Part shown: in pieces, positions 18,251-27,217 of the stretch
How positions within the stretch are numbered: the stretch's first letter is position 1
Layout: every line of letters starts with the position of its first letter
Origin: Arcicella rosea
Lineage (GTDB): Bacteria > Bacteroidota > Bacteroidia > Cytophagales > Spirosomataceae
DNA length: 64,000 nt
Direction: 5' to 3'
Assembly: GCF_014204325.1 (NCBI RefSeq)
Contig: NZ_JACHKT010000011.1
Location: 62,001-126,000, forward strand
Position numbers and translations under genes: made by a program
Notes under the pieces: generated by a model
Told to the model about the DNA's origin: nothing
The model's input: the letters and a program-made list of their open reading frames with translations, nothing else
The model's database searches: none

Positions 18251-18321
18251 TTAACCGACATGGATTCGAACCATGAATGACAGTACCAAAAACTGTAGTG
18301 TTACCATTACACCATCGGTCA
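18251..18321 (-). tRNA. tRNA-Gln (anticodon TTG)
   Basis: On the minus strand, acceptor strand TGACCGA pairs with TCGGTTA (one G-U); the anticodon stem ACAGT/ACTGT encloses the loop TTTTGGT, with anticodon TTG at positions 34-36; the T-arm is CATGGTTCGAATCCATG. CCA is not encoded. The sequence is identical to the copy at 18391-18461, exactly 140 bp away. Confidence 0.95.
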
Positions 18322-18353
18322 ATTTAATTCTTTTTTGATTTGACTTGTTAATG

Positions 18354-18388
18354 AAAGATTTCTCGAAACATTGTTTCAAGAAATCTTT
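18354..18388 (-). terminator. Hairpin between the two tRNA-Gln genes
   Basis: 10-bp outer stem AAAGATTTCT (18354-18363) with AGAAATCTTT (18379-18388) and an inner GAAAC/GTTTC pairing. It follows the upstream tRNA by 2 nt. It has no extra U-tract, so it may be a terminator or a processing site. Confidence 0.6.
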
Positions 18389-18390
18389 TG

Positions 18391-18461
18391 TTAACCGACA
18401 TGGATTCGAACCATGAATGACAGTACCAAAAACTGTAGTGTTACCATTACACCATCGGTCA
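18391..18461 (-). tRNA. tRNA-Gln (anticodon TTG), second copy
   Basis: Same cloverleaf and anticodon as the copy at 18251-18321, with no base difference across the tRNA. It is the promoter-proximal copy on the minus strand. The flanks differ apart from a shared CAAAAG just after the 3' end. Confidence 0.95.
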
Positions 18462-18481
18462 ATCGCAATTGAATTGTGGTG

Positions 18482-18513
18482 CAAAATTAGTAGTATAATT
18501 TGGTTTTGTCAAG
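18482..18513 (-). promoter_or_regulatory. Probable promoter of the tRNA-Gln pair
   Basis: On the minus strand, CTTG (18513-18510; one mismatch to TTTG), 20-bp spacer, TAATTTTG (18489-18482; full match to TAnnTTTG). The start would fall near 18475, about 14 nt before the mature tRNA 5' end. Confidence 0.5.
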
Positions 18514-18620
18514 CTCTTTTTTCAAAAAATTAATTATTTACATTCTTTCAATTGTCTAAGTAATTGAATATTTGCCCATTAACGTTTCAAAAAATTCCGA
18601 ATTTATCTTCAAAAATACTT

Positions 18621-19502
18621 TTATAATGAAACTCCACTTGTTTCTACCGTTGGAGCAATCTTTTTCACTAAACCTTGTAATACTTTACCTGGTCCACATT
18701 CTACAAAAACTGTTGCTCCATCTTCAACCATATTTCTTACAGATTGCGTCCAACGAACAGCACCTGTCAATTGTGAAATAAGATTCGCTTTAATCGTCTC
18801 AACATTTGTTGAAGGTTGAGCATTTACATTTTGGTAAATCGGACAAGCTGGTTGTTCAAAATGAGTAGCTTCAATGGCTGCTGCTAATTCTTCACGAGCG
18901 GATTCCATCAATGGTGAGTGGAATGCACCGCCTACTGGTAATAATAATACTCGCTTCGCTCCTGCTTCTTTCAGTTTCTCGCCAGCTTTTGCAACGCCTT
19001 CGTTTGAACCTGAAATAACTACTTGACCTGGACAATTATAGTTTGCCGCTACAACTACTTCGTCTGTAATAGCAGCACAAATTTCTTCGATTACTTCATC
19101 TGATAAGTTTAAAACTGCTGCCATCGTCGAAGGATTATTTTCGCAAGCTTTTTGCATGGCTAAAGCACGTGCTGAAACTAATCTCAACCCATCTTCAAAA
19201 CTTAAAGCACCTACCGAAACCAAAGCAGAAAATTCCCCTAATGAATGTCCAGCAACCATTTCTGGTTTGAAATCAGCCGTTTCTTTGGCTAAGATAACTG
19301 AATGTAAGAATATAGCTGGTTGTGTTACTTTAGTTTGTTTGAGTTCTTCATCAGTTCCTTCAAACATAATATCTGTGATACGAAAACCTAAAATTTCGTT
19401 TGCTTGCTCGAATAATGCCTTAGCTGATGCTGAATTATCGTAAAGATCTTTACCCATGCCCTTAAATTGAGAGCCTTGACCAGGGAAAACGTATGCTTTC
19501 AT
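18621..19502 (-). CDS. fabD: Malonyl-CoA:ACP transacylase
   Basis: Loads malonyl groups onto acyl carrier protein for fatty acid synthesis. At 293 residues it is of usual length. It begins with FPGQGSQFKGMG; the nucleophile is S87 in GHSLGE and the catalytic His is H195 in GGAFHSPLM. No other fab genes are adjacent, so it is unlinked from the usual fab cluster. A -7-like TAATTTTG (19580-19573) lies 71 bp upstream, but no spaced TTTG is seen. Confidence 0.97.
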   Translation of the reverse strand: MKAYVFPGQGSQFKGMGKDLYDNSASAKALFEQANEILGFRITDIMFEGTDEELKQTKVTQPAIFLHSVILAKETADFKPEMVAGHSLGEFSALVSVGALSFEDGLRLVSARALAMQKACENNPSTMAAVLNLSDEVIEEICAAITDEVVVAANYNCPGQVVISGSNEGVAKAGEKLKEAGAKRVLLLPVGGAFHSPLMESAREELAAAIEATHFEQPACPIYQNVNAQPSTNVETIKANLISQLTGAVRWTQSVRNMVEDGATVFVECGPGKVLQGLVKKIAPTVETSGVSL

Positions 19503-19609
19503 TTGAATAATTAAATGAATGTGAGTAAAATAAGTAAAAAGAGTATAGCGTTTCTAATACTCCAAAAGTCCGCAAAATTAACTATTCAAATCAACTATTT
19601 ACTATCCGT

Positions 19610-20029
19610 TCAGAGAAATCTTTCTTTTAAATCAGGACTTGGCATTCTACAAACCTCTGATTTACCGAAGAATTTGTAACGATTTTTAGCAATCAAATCA
19701 TAAAAAAAATCAAGTATAAAAGTAGGTAAAACACTAAAAATTGACAAATACTTCCAAAGACCCGACAACTCTTTGGCTATTTCTAAAGCAGCTTTTGATT
19801 TAATGAATAAGCCGTTATCTTTCAATAGAATTACTGAATCAAAATCAGAAGTATTTCTATGATGCTTTTTCAGTATTTCACGACCAAGGTCTGATTGTAA
19901 AGAAGCAAATTTAAAACGCTTTTGTGGGTCATGGTCAATGACAAAATTGATGGAAGCATTGCAAAAATTACATACGCCATCAAATAATATCACTTGTTGC
20001 CCATCAACTATTGTATCTATATTTTCCAT
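19610..20029 (-). CDS. DCC-family thiol-disulfide protein (DUF393)
   Basis: A 139-residue protein of the DCC family, named for its N-terminal D-x-x-C-x-x-C motif, seen here as DGVCNFC at about residues 17-23. The rest is basic and aromatic with no signal peptide, ending in a hydrophobic section (YLSIFSVLPTFILDFFYDLI). The family is predicted to have a thioredoxin-like redox role, but its true function is not established. It lies 107 bp from fabD on the same strand. Confidence 0.88.
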   Translation of the reverse strand: MENIDTIVDGQQVILFDGVCNFCNASINFVIDHDPQKRFKFASLQSDLGREILKKHHRNTSDFDSVILLKDNGLFIKSKAALEIAKELSGLWKYLSIFSVLPTFILDFFYDLIAKNRYKFFGKSEVCRMPSPDLKERFL

Positions 20030-20213
20030 TTAAATGAATTATTAATCTCCGATTATCCCCTTAATAAATATCTAAACAAAAATATCGGCATAAAAGTCTT
20101 CTTTTCAAATAATATGTCTGTAGATTGTATTAACTGCCTTGATTATGATGTTTGGGTTAATCAATACCACCCAAAATGAACAAAATCAACAAGAGTAGAT
20201 GTTAGCAAGTTAA

Positions 20214-21356
20214 TTGTTCAAATTATTACTCTCTAAAAAATTGTTCAGAAAATACTTACCCAAAATCATGCTAACCATCATTATAATTGTTGCCTTCATT
20301 GGAATTGGCACCTATACTTTCATGCAACAAAAAGTTTTTGGTGTAAATCCTTCTGGTAGTCGTTTAGCACGCATCGAAAAATCTCCAAACTATAAAGATG
20401 GTTCTTTTCAAAATCTTTCAGTTACTGAAGTAATGCCTAAAGATGCGTCTTATTGGGGATTACTTAAAGATTTCCTGAATAAACCTAAAACCGTAGAACC
20501 AGCACAAGCTATTCCTTCTATCAAAACAGATTTAAAAAATTTAAAAGCTGAAAAACCTACAATCGTTTGGTTTGGTCATTCTTCTTATTTGATTAAATCA
20601 AAAAGTGTCAACGTTTTGGTTGATCCCGTTTTTAGCGGTGCGGCTTCTCCTATTTCATTTTTTGGAAAAGCATTCAATGGTACTGATGCGTATGAAGTAG
20701 AAGATTTCCCGAATATTGACATCCTCATACTTTCGCATGACCATTACGACCATCTTGATTATCTGACTATCAGCAAATTACTTCCAAAAGTAAAGAAATT
20801 CTACACAGCCTTAGGCGTTGGTGCACATCTTGAACATTGGGGAGTAAAACCTGAAAATATTGTTGAACTTGATTGGTGGGAAAGCCAAAAAATAACCGAT
20901 AACTTAATCATTACTTCAACACCAGCAAGGCATTTTTCAGGACGAGGTTTTACTCGTGGAAAAACACTTTGGTCTTCATTTGTCTTGAATATTGATGGCT
21001 ACAACATTTTCATTGGTGGAGATTCTGGTTATGATTATCACTTTAAAACCATTGGCGAAAAATTCGGCCCATTTGATATTGCTTTATTAGAAAATGGGCA
21101 ATATGGAAAAGATTGGCCATTAATTCATACAACACCCGAAGAAACCGCCAAAGTAGCCGAAGAGTTAAAAACGAAAGTATTAATGCCCGTACATTGGGCA
21201 AAATTTGTATTAGGTTATCATCCTTGGAACGAACCAATCAATCGTTTAACAAAAAGTTTAGCTAAAACAGACATCAAACTGACAACTCCAATGATTGGCG
21301 AACCAGTAGTTTTGGATAGTATTTATCCACAAAAAGTCTGGTGGAATTTTGAGTGA
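20214..21356 (+). CDS. MBL-fold metal-dependent hydrolase, membrane-anchored
   Basis: A metallo-beta-lactamase-fold hydrolase of the UlaG/NAPE-PLD-like branch. Metal ligands are visible: SHDHYDH (the HxHxDH motif), the His of ARHFSGRG, the Asp of GGDSGYD and the His of PVHWAKF. An N-terminal hydrophobic helix (about 19-35) suggests a membrane anchor. The frame opens at TTG 20214, right after an in-frame TAA; other possible starts are TTG 20241, which keeps basic residues before the helix, and ATG 20268, the first ATG. I cannot decide between them. A related gene lies at 53779-54867. The substrate is unknown; phospholipid or lactone cleavage is known for relatives. Confidence 0.88.
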   Translation: MFKLLLSKKLFRKYLPKIMLTIIIIVAFIGIGTYTFMQQKVFGVNPSGSRLARIEKSPNYKDGSFQNLSVTEVMPKDASYWGLLKDFLNKPKTVEPAQAIPSIKTDLKNLKAEKPTIVWFGHSSYLIKSKSVNVLVDPVFSGAASPISFFGKAFNGTDAYEVEDFPNIDILILSHDHYDHLDYLTISKLLPKVKKFYTALGVGAHLEHWGVKPENIVELDWWESQKITDNLIITSTPARHFSGRGFTRGKTLWSSFVLNIDGYNIFIGGDSGYDYHFKTIGEKFGPFDIALLENGQYGKDWPLIHTTPEETAKVAEELKTKVLMPVHWAKFVLGYHPWNEPINRLTKSLAKTDIKLTTPMIGEPVVLDSIYPQKVWWNFE

Positions 21357-21446
21357 TTGATTTAATATAGAGCCATACATACTTTCTGATTCCTTCTCTT
21401 ATATTTGTCGAAAGTACATTGAAAAATCTAAATATTAATCAAAACT

Positions 21447-22376
21447 ATGAAAAGAAGAGATTTCACTAAAAACATCATTGCTGGTACTGGTTTAGCTACT
21501 TTGCCTTCATTCGCAAAATCTGCTGACCAAGTAAACTTAGTAACTCCTCAACCTGCCTTCAAACTAAAATACGCTCCGCATTTTGGCATGTTCCAAAATT
21601 CTGCGGGGAAAGATGAAATCGACCAATTGAAATTTATGCACGAAATGGGTTTTCGTGCTTTAGAAGATAATGGCATGATGGGCAGAAGCCCTGAATTACA
21701 AAAGAAAATAGGCGATACCATGGCTAAATTGGATATGTCTATGGGTGTTTTTGTAATTGATGGTGGTGATAACTGGAAAACCTCTTTAGCAACAGGCAAA
21801 CAAGAATTCAAGGATGTTTTTGTGAATACTTGTAAAAAAGCGGTTGAAGTAGCCAAACGTTGCAATGCCAAATATATGACGATAGTACCCGGTTATTTTG
21901 AAAGAAATCTTCCGATTGGTGTACAAACAGCAAATGTGATTGATGCTTTTAGGAGAGGTGCTGAAATTTTTGAACCGCACGGCTTAGTGATGGTAATGGA
22001 ACCGCTTTCGGATAATGCAGATTTATTTTTACGCCATTCAGACCAATCTTTTTTAATTTGTAAAGCGGTGAATAGTCCTTCATGTAAAATTTTATTCGAT
22101 ATGTGGCACATGCAACGTAATGAAGGACGAATGACACAACACATGGATTGGGTTTGGGATGAAATTGCGTACTTCCAAATTGGTGATGAACCGGGTAGAA
22201 AAGAACCAACAACGGGTGAGATAAATTATAAATTCTTATTCAAACATATTCACGAAAAAGCAAAAGCGACCAATAGAGGCGAGTTTATTTTGGGAATGGA
22301 ACATGGAAATTCTATCGGAGGTAAAGAAGGTGAGATGAAATTAATTGAAGCTTACCGTGCATCAGATTTAGCCTAA
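21447..22376 (+). CDS. Exported sugar phosphate isomerase/epimerase-like TIM barrel
   Basis: A 309-residue xylose-isomerase-like TIM-barrel protein (hydroxypyruvate-isomerase branch). It begins with MKRRDFTKNIIAGTGLA, a twin-arginine-type signal, so it is probably periplasmic. Putative metal and substrate residues include the Glu in VMEPLSDN, the Asp-His pair in FDMWHMQ and a late Glu in LGMEHGN. A -7 element TATATTTG (21400-21407) lies 40 bp before the ATG. A cytosolic relative is at 29945-30865. The substrate is unknown. Confidence 0.86.
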   Translation: MKRRDFTKNIIAGTGLATLPSFAKSADQVNLVTPQPAFKLKYAPHFGMFQNSAGKDEIDQLKFMHEMGFRALEDNGMMGRSPELQKKIGDTMAKLDMSMGVFVIDGGDNWKTSLATGKQEFKDVFVNTCKKAVEVAKRCNAKYMTIVPGYFERNLPIGVQTANVIDAFRRGAEIFEPHGLVMVMEPLSDNADLFLRHSDQSFLICKAVNSPSCKILFDMWHMQRNEGRMTQHMDWVWDEIAYFQIGDEPGRKEPTTGEINYKFLFKHIHEKAKATNRGEFILGMEHGNSIGGKEGEMKLIEAYRASDLA

Positions 22377-22385
22377 ATATAATTT

Positions 22386-22422
22386 ATCAATAGGATTGTA
22401 GTTAAAGGACAATCCTATTGAT
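22386..22422. terminator. Hairpin between convergent genes
   Basis: Perfect 14-bp stem (22386-22399 with 22409-22422), 9-nt loop, between the stops of the TIM-barrel gene and RNase H. There is no clear U-tract after the stem on either strand. Confidence 0.6.
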
Positions 22423-22437
22423 AAAAAACTTTAAAAT

Positions 22438-23076
22438 CTATTTCCTACCATAATCAGCAGGATTTTCGCCCCAAAATTCGGTTTCCCATTTCAGGATTTT
22501 ATTGCTGTATTTATTATTCTGCAACCAAAGTATTCCTCTATCTACTAATTGAAAAAGTTCTTCATTTTTAGCATTTCGTTCAAGCTTCGTTTTCACAGCT
22601 TTATTTTTTATCCAGCTAATTGCCGTTTTTGAATCTGAATAGATTGGTAAAGTTGAATTATGCTTCTGCAAAAAAGCTAAACCGTGAACAATCGCCAAAA
22701 ACTCGCCAATATTTACTGTTCCTTCAGGAAATGGCCCCATCGCAAAAAGTACTCTTTTAGTACTTGTTTCAACACCTTGATATTCTAATTTCCCAGGATT
22801 TCCAGCACAAGCGGCATCAACCGAAATACTTTCTTGCAAAGGTTTTCCAACTAAAGCCGCAGATTTACTTGATTTCCCAGTAGCACCGTTTTGTGTTTTC
22901 TGAACCGACTGCCAATAGTTGCCTTTGAAAGCATCGTCAGCTTCTTTTCTGCTTTCAAAAGATTTATATTGAGCCGTCTCAAAACCTTTTACTTGTTCTT
23001 CAGCTTCTGCCCAAGTTTCAAAAACGCCTGTTTTTCGTCCTTTCCAGACTACATAAAATTTTGGTTTCTTTGCCAA
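22438..23076 (-). CDS. Ribonuclease H with N-terminal viroplasmin-type domain
   Basis: Cuts the RNA strand of RNA-DNA hybrids. An N-terminal caulimovirus-viroplasmin-like domain (YVVWKGRKTGVF, about 6-50) binds hybrid, as in eukaryotic RNase H1. After a Gly/Ser/Lys linker comes the RNase H fold with its acidic set: Asp in SVDAACAGNPG, Glu in NIGEFLAI, Asp in YSDSKTA and a C-terminal Asp (ENPADYG). There is no ATG at the start; the frame reads MAKKPKFYVVW from TTG 23076, which fits relatives, with another TTG two codons earlier. The length is about 212 residues. Confidence 0.9.
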   Translation of the reverse strand: MAKKPKFYVVWKGRKTGVFETWAEAEEQVKGFETAQYKSFESRKEADDAFKGNYWQSVQKTQNGATGKSSKSAALVGKPLQESISVDAACAGNPGKLEYQGVETSTKRVLFAMGPFPEGTVNIGEFLAIVHGLAFLQKHNSTLPIYSDSKTAISWIKNKAVKTKLERNAKNEELFQLVDRGILWLQNNKYSNKILKWETEFWGENPADYGRK

Positions 23077-23111
23077 TGTCAATAAATTCTTTAAATTCTC
23101 ACTAAAAACAA

Positions 23112-23687
23112 TTATCCAATTCTTGATTTAATAATTTTAATAGAAATTGCTAATAAAATTACTCCAAAAACTTTTCTTAAAACGTTTGCTCCTACTTGTC
23201 CCAAACGGTTTTCTATCCACTGCGAAGCTCGCAAAACGGTATAAATAAATACTAGATTCAGTAAAATTCCAACCAAAATATTGATTTCATCAAACTGAGA
23301 TTTCAAAGAAAGAATCGTAGTCATCGTTCCTGCACCTGCAATTACTGGAAAAGCCAATGGTACAATTGAAGCGGCTTTAGCTCCACCCGTAGTTTCTTCT
23401 GATTTAAAGATATTTCTACCAAGTGTCATTTCTAGTCCAATCAAGAAAATAATTAAAGCCCCAGCAATAGCAAAAGAATTAATATCAACGCCAAAAAGGT
23501 TAAGAATAGACTTTCCAACATATAAAAACCCAATCATGATTCCACCTGAAACCAAGGTTGCTTGCTCGGCGTGAATGTCGCCTGTTTTTCTACGAATATC
23601 AATAATGACAGGAATTGAGCCTAAAATATCAATGACTGAAAAAAGAATGAGTGAAACCGAAATGATTTCTTTAAAATTTAATTCCAT
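23112..23687 (-). CDS. MarC family inner-membrane protein
   Basis: A 191-residue integral membrane protein with six predicted hydrophobic segments and the MarC signatures DILGSIPVI near the N terminus and PLAFPVIAGAGTMTT in the middle. Despite its name the family has no proven role in multiple-antibiotic resistance. It starts 2 bp after the stop of the aminotransferase gene and is clearly in the same operon. Confidence 0.92.
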   Translation of the reverse strand: MELNFKEIISVSLILFSVIDILGSIPVIIDIRRKTGDIHAEQATLVSGGIMIGFLYVGKSILNLFGVDINSFAIAGALIIFLIGLEMTLGRNIFKSEETTGGAKAASIVPLAFPVIAGAGTMTTILSLKSQFDEINILVGILLNLVFIYTVLRASQWIENRLGQVGANVLRKVFGVILLAISIKIIKSRIG

Positions 23688-23689
23688 TG

Positions 23690-24739
23690 TTATGATTGTA
23701 AAATTTCTTTGAGTTTACTTATTTCAAACGGTTCTATAGCTGGGAAATTAGCAATCCTAAAAGTTGTATTTTTCCAAGTACCGTAGCCATTTCCCAACGT
23801 AATCCCTGCTTGTTTAGTTCGCTCCTTAATGGCTTTGATTTGTTGTTCGTCACCTTGTACAGCAACCACAGTATCTGACTGTATTTCAATATTTTGCACT
23901 AAACAATTTAAACCAAATTTATCAGAACTATTAAAGAAATCATACCAATCTTTCGCTTGTTTTTTAATTTTTTCTGAAATCACAGAAATATTAGAAATAT
24001 CACTTAAAACTTTATTCAACAAATAGATACTTAGTACATTTGGCGTGTAATGTGTTTGAAATTTGGCAAAATTTTCATGCATGAACAAAAGGCTATTATA
24101 GTATTTTCTATCATTAATTTGTTCGGCTTTTGCCAAAGCTTTTGGCGAACAAATCATGATACCCATGCCAGCAGGCAAGCCCAAACACTTCTGAACTGAA
24201 GCAATCCACACATCTCCATTAGCCCAATCCAATTCAATTCCACCCAAAGATGAAGTAACATCAACTGCAATGATACTTTCTGAAAAAGCTTTTCTGAACG
24301 GACTAAAATCTTTGATTTGCGTACCATTAGAAGTTTCATTTTGTGTCAGGCAAAGTACTTCTACTTCCGCATTCAATGCTAAATTGACCGATGGTTTTTC
24401 TGTTAATGAAAATGGAATCCTATCTGTCTGCTTTACAATTTTACTACTATAATCTGCCCATTTTTCACCAAAAGCTCCATTATAAAAATGTGTTGTTTTT
24501 TGAGAAGTAAGCGACTGAGCAATAATTTCCCAAGCCTCTGTTGCCGAAGAAACAAAGTAAATAGAATAGTCTTTGGGGATATTCAGTTTTTCATGCAAAA
24601 GTTGAATCGCACTTTTCGTGATTTCCATACATTCTGCACTCCGATGATTGATACTCAAAACGCCTTCTTCAAAAGCATTTTGCATGTATTTTGCAACCTG
24701 TGGATATACTTTTGAAGGACCAGGATAAAAGGTTATCAT
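23690..24739 (-). CDS. Class V aminotransferase, SerC-like
   Basis: A 349-residue fold-type I PLP enzyme. The PLP lysine is K184 in ASVQKCLGLPAG; other family motifs are FYPGPSKV at the start, NHRS at 31-34 and NETSNG at about 134-139. The arrangement resembles phosphoserine aminotransferase, and the serine pathway is a reasonable guess, but alanine-glyoxylate-type activity cannot be excluded. It lies between aroQ (92 bp upstream) and marC (2 bp downstream), all on the minus strand. Confidence 0.85.
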   Translation of the reverse strand: MITFYPGPSKVYPQVAKYMQNAFEEGVLSINHRSAECMEITKSAIQLLHEKLNIPKDYSIYFVSSATEAWEIIAQSLTSQKTTHFYNGAFGEKWADYSSKIVKQTDRIPFSLTEKPSVNLALNAEVEVLCLTQNETSNGTQIKDFSPFRKAFSESIIAVDVTSSLGGIELDWANGDVWIASVQKCLGLPAGMGIMICSPKALAKAEQINDRKYYNSLLFMHENFAKFQTHYTPNVLSIYLLNKVLSDISNISVISEKIKKQAKDWYDFFNSSDKFGLNCLVQNIEIQSDTVVAVQGDEQQIKAIKERTKQAGITLGNGYGTWKNTTFRIANFPAIEPFEISKLKEILQS

Positions 24740-24831
24740 TTACTTATTGTTATCCGAAATCGGTTAACCGTTAACAGTGTTAATTGGCGTAATCCATCCT
24801 TGAGTTTTACAATACTCACGCCTATCCAATT

Positions 24832-25257
24832 TTATAAAAATGTTTGAATCGCAAAATCATAACCACGTAAACCAAATCCAATAATAATTCCGATAGAATT
24901 TTTACTGATATAACTATGATGACGGAATTCTTCACGCTTGTGAACATTTGAAATATGTACTTCAACAACAGGTGTTTTCACGCCAGCAATGGCATCAGCC
25001 AAAGCAATCGAAGTATGTGTAAAAGCACCAGCATTCAAGACAATTCCATCGTAAGAAAAACCAATTTCATGAATTTTATCAATCAAAAAACCTTCATGAT
25101 TCGACTGAAAATATACTAAATCTACTTTATCAGAATACTTATCTTTTAATACTTCAAAATATTGCTCGAAAGTTTGGTGACCATAAATTTCTGGTTCACG
25201 TTTGCCCAATAAATTCAAATTTGGACCATTGATGATGATGATTTTTTTCTTTGACAT
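24832..25257 (-). CDS. aroQ: 3-dehydroquinate dehydratase, type II
   Basis: Third step of the shikimate pathway: dehydrates 3-dehydroquinate. The 141-residue protein has the small flavodoxin-like type II fold. It begins with IINGPNLNLLGKREPEIYG, with R20 and Y25 as active-site residues, and the catalytic His is H101 in EVHISN. No other aro genes are adjacent. It diverges from xerD with 146 bp between the starts. Confidence 0.97.
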   Translation of the reverse strand: MSKKKIIIINGPNLNLLGKREPEIYGHQTFEQYFEVLKDKYSDKVDLVYFQSNHEGFLIDKIHEIGFSYDGIVLNAGAFTHTSIALADAIAGVKTPVVEVHISNVHKREEFRHHSYISKNSIGIIIGFGLRGYDFAIQTFL

Positions 25258-25403
25258 TGTTTTTCTACATGAAAGGTTATTCCAAATCTGTAAAGCAATA
25301 CTTCACAAATGGTTTTTGACTATCTTTGAACGAATTCTGCAAAATTAAAGTCATTGTTTCCTTTTTAACTCAAATTTCTAATAAATCCCCAGCAATAATA
25401 TTT

Positions 25404-26324
25404 ATGTTATGGCAAAGCTATCTAAAAAATTTCAAAAGCTATCTTACTTTAGAACGTTCTCTTTCTGAAAATTCCATAGAAGCTTACCTTCGTGATGTTC
25501 ATAAATTATGGCAATACCTTGAAATTGCTGGCGAAAATGATATTAATCCTGAAACCGTCAACGATAAGCATATTTTTAATTTCTTTACTTACATGGGCGA
25601 ATTGGGCTTAGAAACTACTTCTCAGGCTCGTATTTTATCAGGGCTGAAAGCATTTTTTAAGTATCTTTTATTGGAAGATGTCATCAAAACAGACCCAATG
25701 GATTTGATGGCTTCCCCAAAAATTGGCAGGAAATTACCTCCTACTCTTTCTTTTCCTGAAATAGAAAAAATATTATCAGTCATCGACCTTTCTACACCTG
25801 AGGGAACAAGAAATCGTGCTATTTTAGAAGTACTTTACAGTTCTGGCTTACGAGTTTCTGAATTGGTTGAAATGCAATTAACCGAATGTTTCTTAGACAT
25901 CGGCTTCATCAGAATTATCGGAAAAGGAAATAAAGTAAGGCTTGTGCCAATTGGCAGAGATGCCATTCATTATCTTGAAATTTACTTAGAAAATATTCGG
26001 AAATATCAGGTAATAAAAGAGGAAGCAGGTAATTATGTTTTTTTAAATAGAAGAGGAAACAAACTTACTAGAGTAATGATTTTCCTGATTATCAAAGACT
26101 TAGTCGCTCTAGCAGGTATTCATAAAAACGTAAGTCCGCATACTTTTAGGCATTCTTTTGCTACACATTTAATAGAAGGCGGAGCAGATTTGCGTGCCGT
26201 TCAGGAAATGTTGGGACATGAATCAATCACAACAACCGAAATTTATACACACTTAGACCGTGAGTATTTACAACAAACAATTGTAGATTTTCATCCAAGA
26301 AGTAAAAAACATCTTAAAGTTTAA
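25404..26324 (+). CDS. xerD: Tyrosine recombinase XerD
   Basis: Site-specific recombinase that resolves chromosome dimers at dif. The full catalytic set is visible: R150, K174, H246, R249, H272 and the nucleophile Y281. The N-terminal core-binding domain spans about 1-90. The frame extends upstream to TTG 25326, but ATG 25404 (MLWQSYLKNF) gives 306 residues, the usual XerD length. A -7 element TATCTTTG (25321-25328) sits between the two, which also favours the downstream start. The 3' end overlaps the convergent Crp-family gene by 11 bp. There are no mobile-element genes beside it, so this is the housekeeping enzyme. Confidence 0.94.
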   Translation: MLWQSYLKNFKSYLTLERSLSENSIEAYLRDVHKLWQYLEIAGENDINPETVNDKHIFNFFTYMGELGLETTSQARILSGLKAFFKYLLLEDVIKTDPMDLMASPKIGRKLPPTLSFPEIEKILSVIDLSTPEGTRNRAILEVLYSSGLRVSELVEMQLTECFLDIGFIRIIGKGNKVRLVPIGRDAIHYLEIYLENIRKYQVIKEEAGNYVFLNRRGNKLTRVMIFLIIKDLVALAGIHKNVSPHTFRHSFATHLIEGGADLRAVQEMLGHESITTTEIYTHLDREYLQQTIVDFHPRSKKHLKV

Positions 26325-26910
26325 TATGATTTCGGATACGACTCAAACTATCGGGATGAATACCTAAATAGGAGGCTAAATCTTTGATAGGAATCTGCCG
26401 CAAGGCATCTGGCTGGTTTTCAAGCAAATATAAATATCGCTGTTCTGCATTTTTGGAAATTAATGAATAAGTACGTTTGCTTTCACGAACATACAATTGT
26501 TCAGCAATCAGTCGATGAAAACGTTCGGCATTTTTAGATTTTTCCATCAATTCCAACACTTTCGGGTAATATAAACGAAAAGCATTTACTGCCGTTACCG
26601 CCTGAATTGAAATATGAGAAGCTTGCTGAGATAAACAAGAAGCAAAAGAACTAACAAAATTACCTTTGAAGCCTAAATCAACACAAATTCCTTTTCCATC
26701 TTGCGTAAATGCTTCATATTTAACTGCTCCTTCAATGATGAAGTAAGCATATTTTTCTACCTCTCCACGAACCGTCAACAATGCTTTTTTAGGAAATGAT
26801 ACTTCTTCAAGCAATTGTTTATAAAACGCCCATTCTTCAGAAGAAAAATTTGCAAGCTTAAAAATAGATTCTTTGACTAGATTCGTTTTATCGAAAGGGA
26901 AATAAACCAT
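26314..26910 (-). CDS. Crp/Fnr family transcription regulator
   Basis: A 198-residue protein with an N-terminal cyclic-nucleotide-binding-type beta barrel (about 20-120; GEVEKYAYFIIEGAVKYE) and a C-terminal helix-turn-helix (IPIKDLASYLGIHPDSLSR). The barrel lacks an obvious cAMP phosphate-binding Arg-Ser pair, as is common in Bacteroidota members, so the ligand is unknown. The target is also unknown. Its last codons overlap the xerD 3' end, so the two transcripts run into each other. Confidence 0.88.
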   Translation of the reverse strand: MVYFPFDKTNLVKESIFKLANFSSEEWAFYKQLLEEVSFPKKALLTVRGEVEKYAYFIIEGAVKYEAFTQDGKGICVDLGFKGNFVSSFASCLSQQASHISIQAVTAVNAFRLYYPKVLELMEKSKNAERFHRLIAEQLYVRESKRTYSLISKNAEQRYLYLLENQPDALRQIPIKDLASYLGIHPDSLSRIRNHIKL

Positions 26911-27013
26911 ATGCTGATTATCTTAATTCAATACCAAAAAAAATGCTGAGTTTAGTTTATAACTACACTCAGCATTCAACAAAGTTAAAATATTTCTGGT
27001 TTCAATTGAATTT

Positions 27014-27217
27014 TTAATTCCACATCAAATAAGTAACCAAGTCGTTATCTCTTTCTACTTCTTCAATGATTTCTAGTGGATAATCAAATTTAATTTCTTT
27101 TGAATCCGTTTGAGTAAAAGTAATTACGTAGCCGTTCGATTTTACATTAACAACTACACCGTCTCCATAATCCGTATGACGAATACGAGAGCCTATGCCT
27201 AAGATTGGGTTTAACAT
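27014..27217 (-). CDS. Small UvrD-C-terminus-like (Tudor-type) protein
   Basis: A 67-residue acidic protein starting at ATG 27217 (MLNPILGIGSRIRH). Its core GSRIRHTDYGDGVVVNV resembles the RNA-polymerase-binding Tudor-like C-terminal domain of UvrD/PcrA helicases. It is free-standing here. The frame continues upstream to a TTG at 27262 that is unlikely to be used. Its function is not established; an RNA polymerase or helicase interaction is inference. It is the only gene between the Crp-family gene and the unknown 27411-27812 gene. Confidence 0.75.
   Translation of the reverse strand: MLNPILGIGSRIRHTDYGDGVVVNVKSNGYVITFTQTDSKEIKFDYPLEIIEEVERDNDLVTYLMWN

Noticed and set aside
18251-18484. Open frame of 77 codons on the minus strand
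   Set aside because: It runs through both tRNA-Gln genes; the two identical stretches translate differently and the tRNA explanation is complete.
19994-20179. 61-codon plus-strand frame between the DCC gene and the MBL gene
   Set aside because: It overlaps the start of the DCC-family gene on the other strand and has no recognisable content.
24755-24785. Palindrome CGGTTAACCG with nearby GTTAAC as an operator
   Set aside because: Short and AT-rich, in the 92-bp gap between aroQ and the aminotransferase gene; no second site elsewhere in the window.
25404-26324. XerD as an integrase of a mobile element
   Set aside because: Length and catalytic set fit the housekeeping XerD, and no att repeats, excisionase or cargo genes are near.
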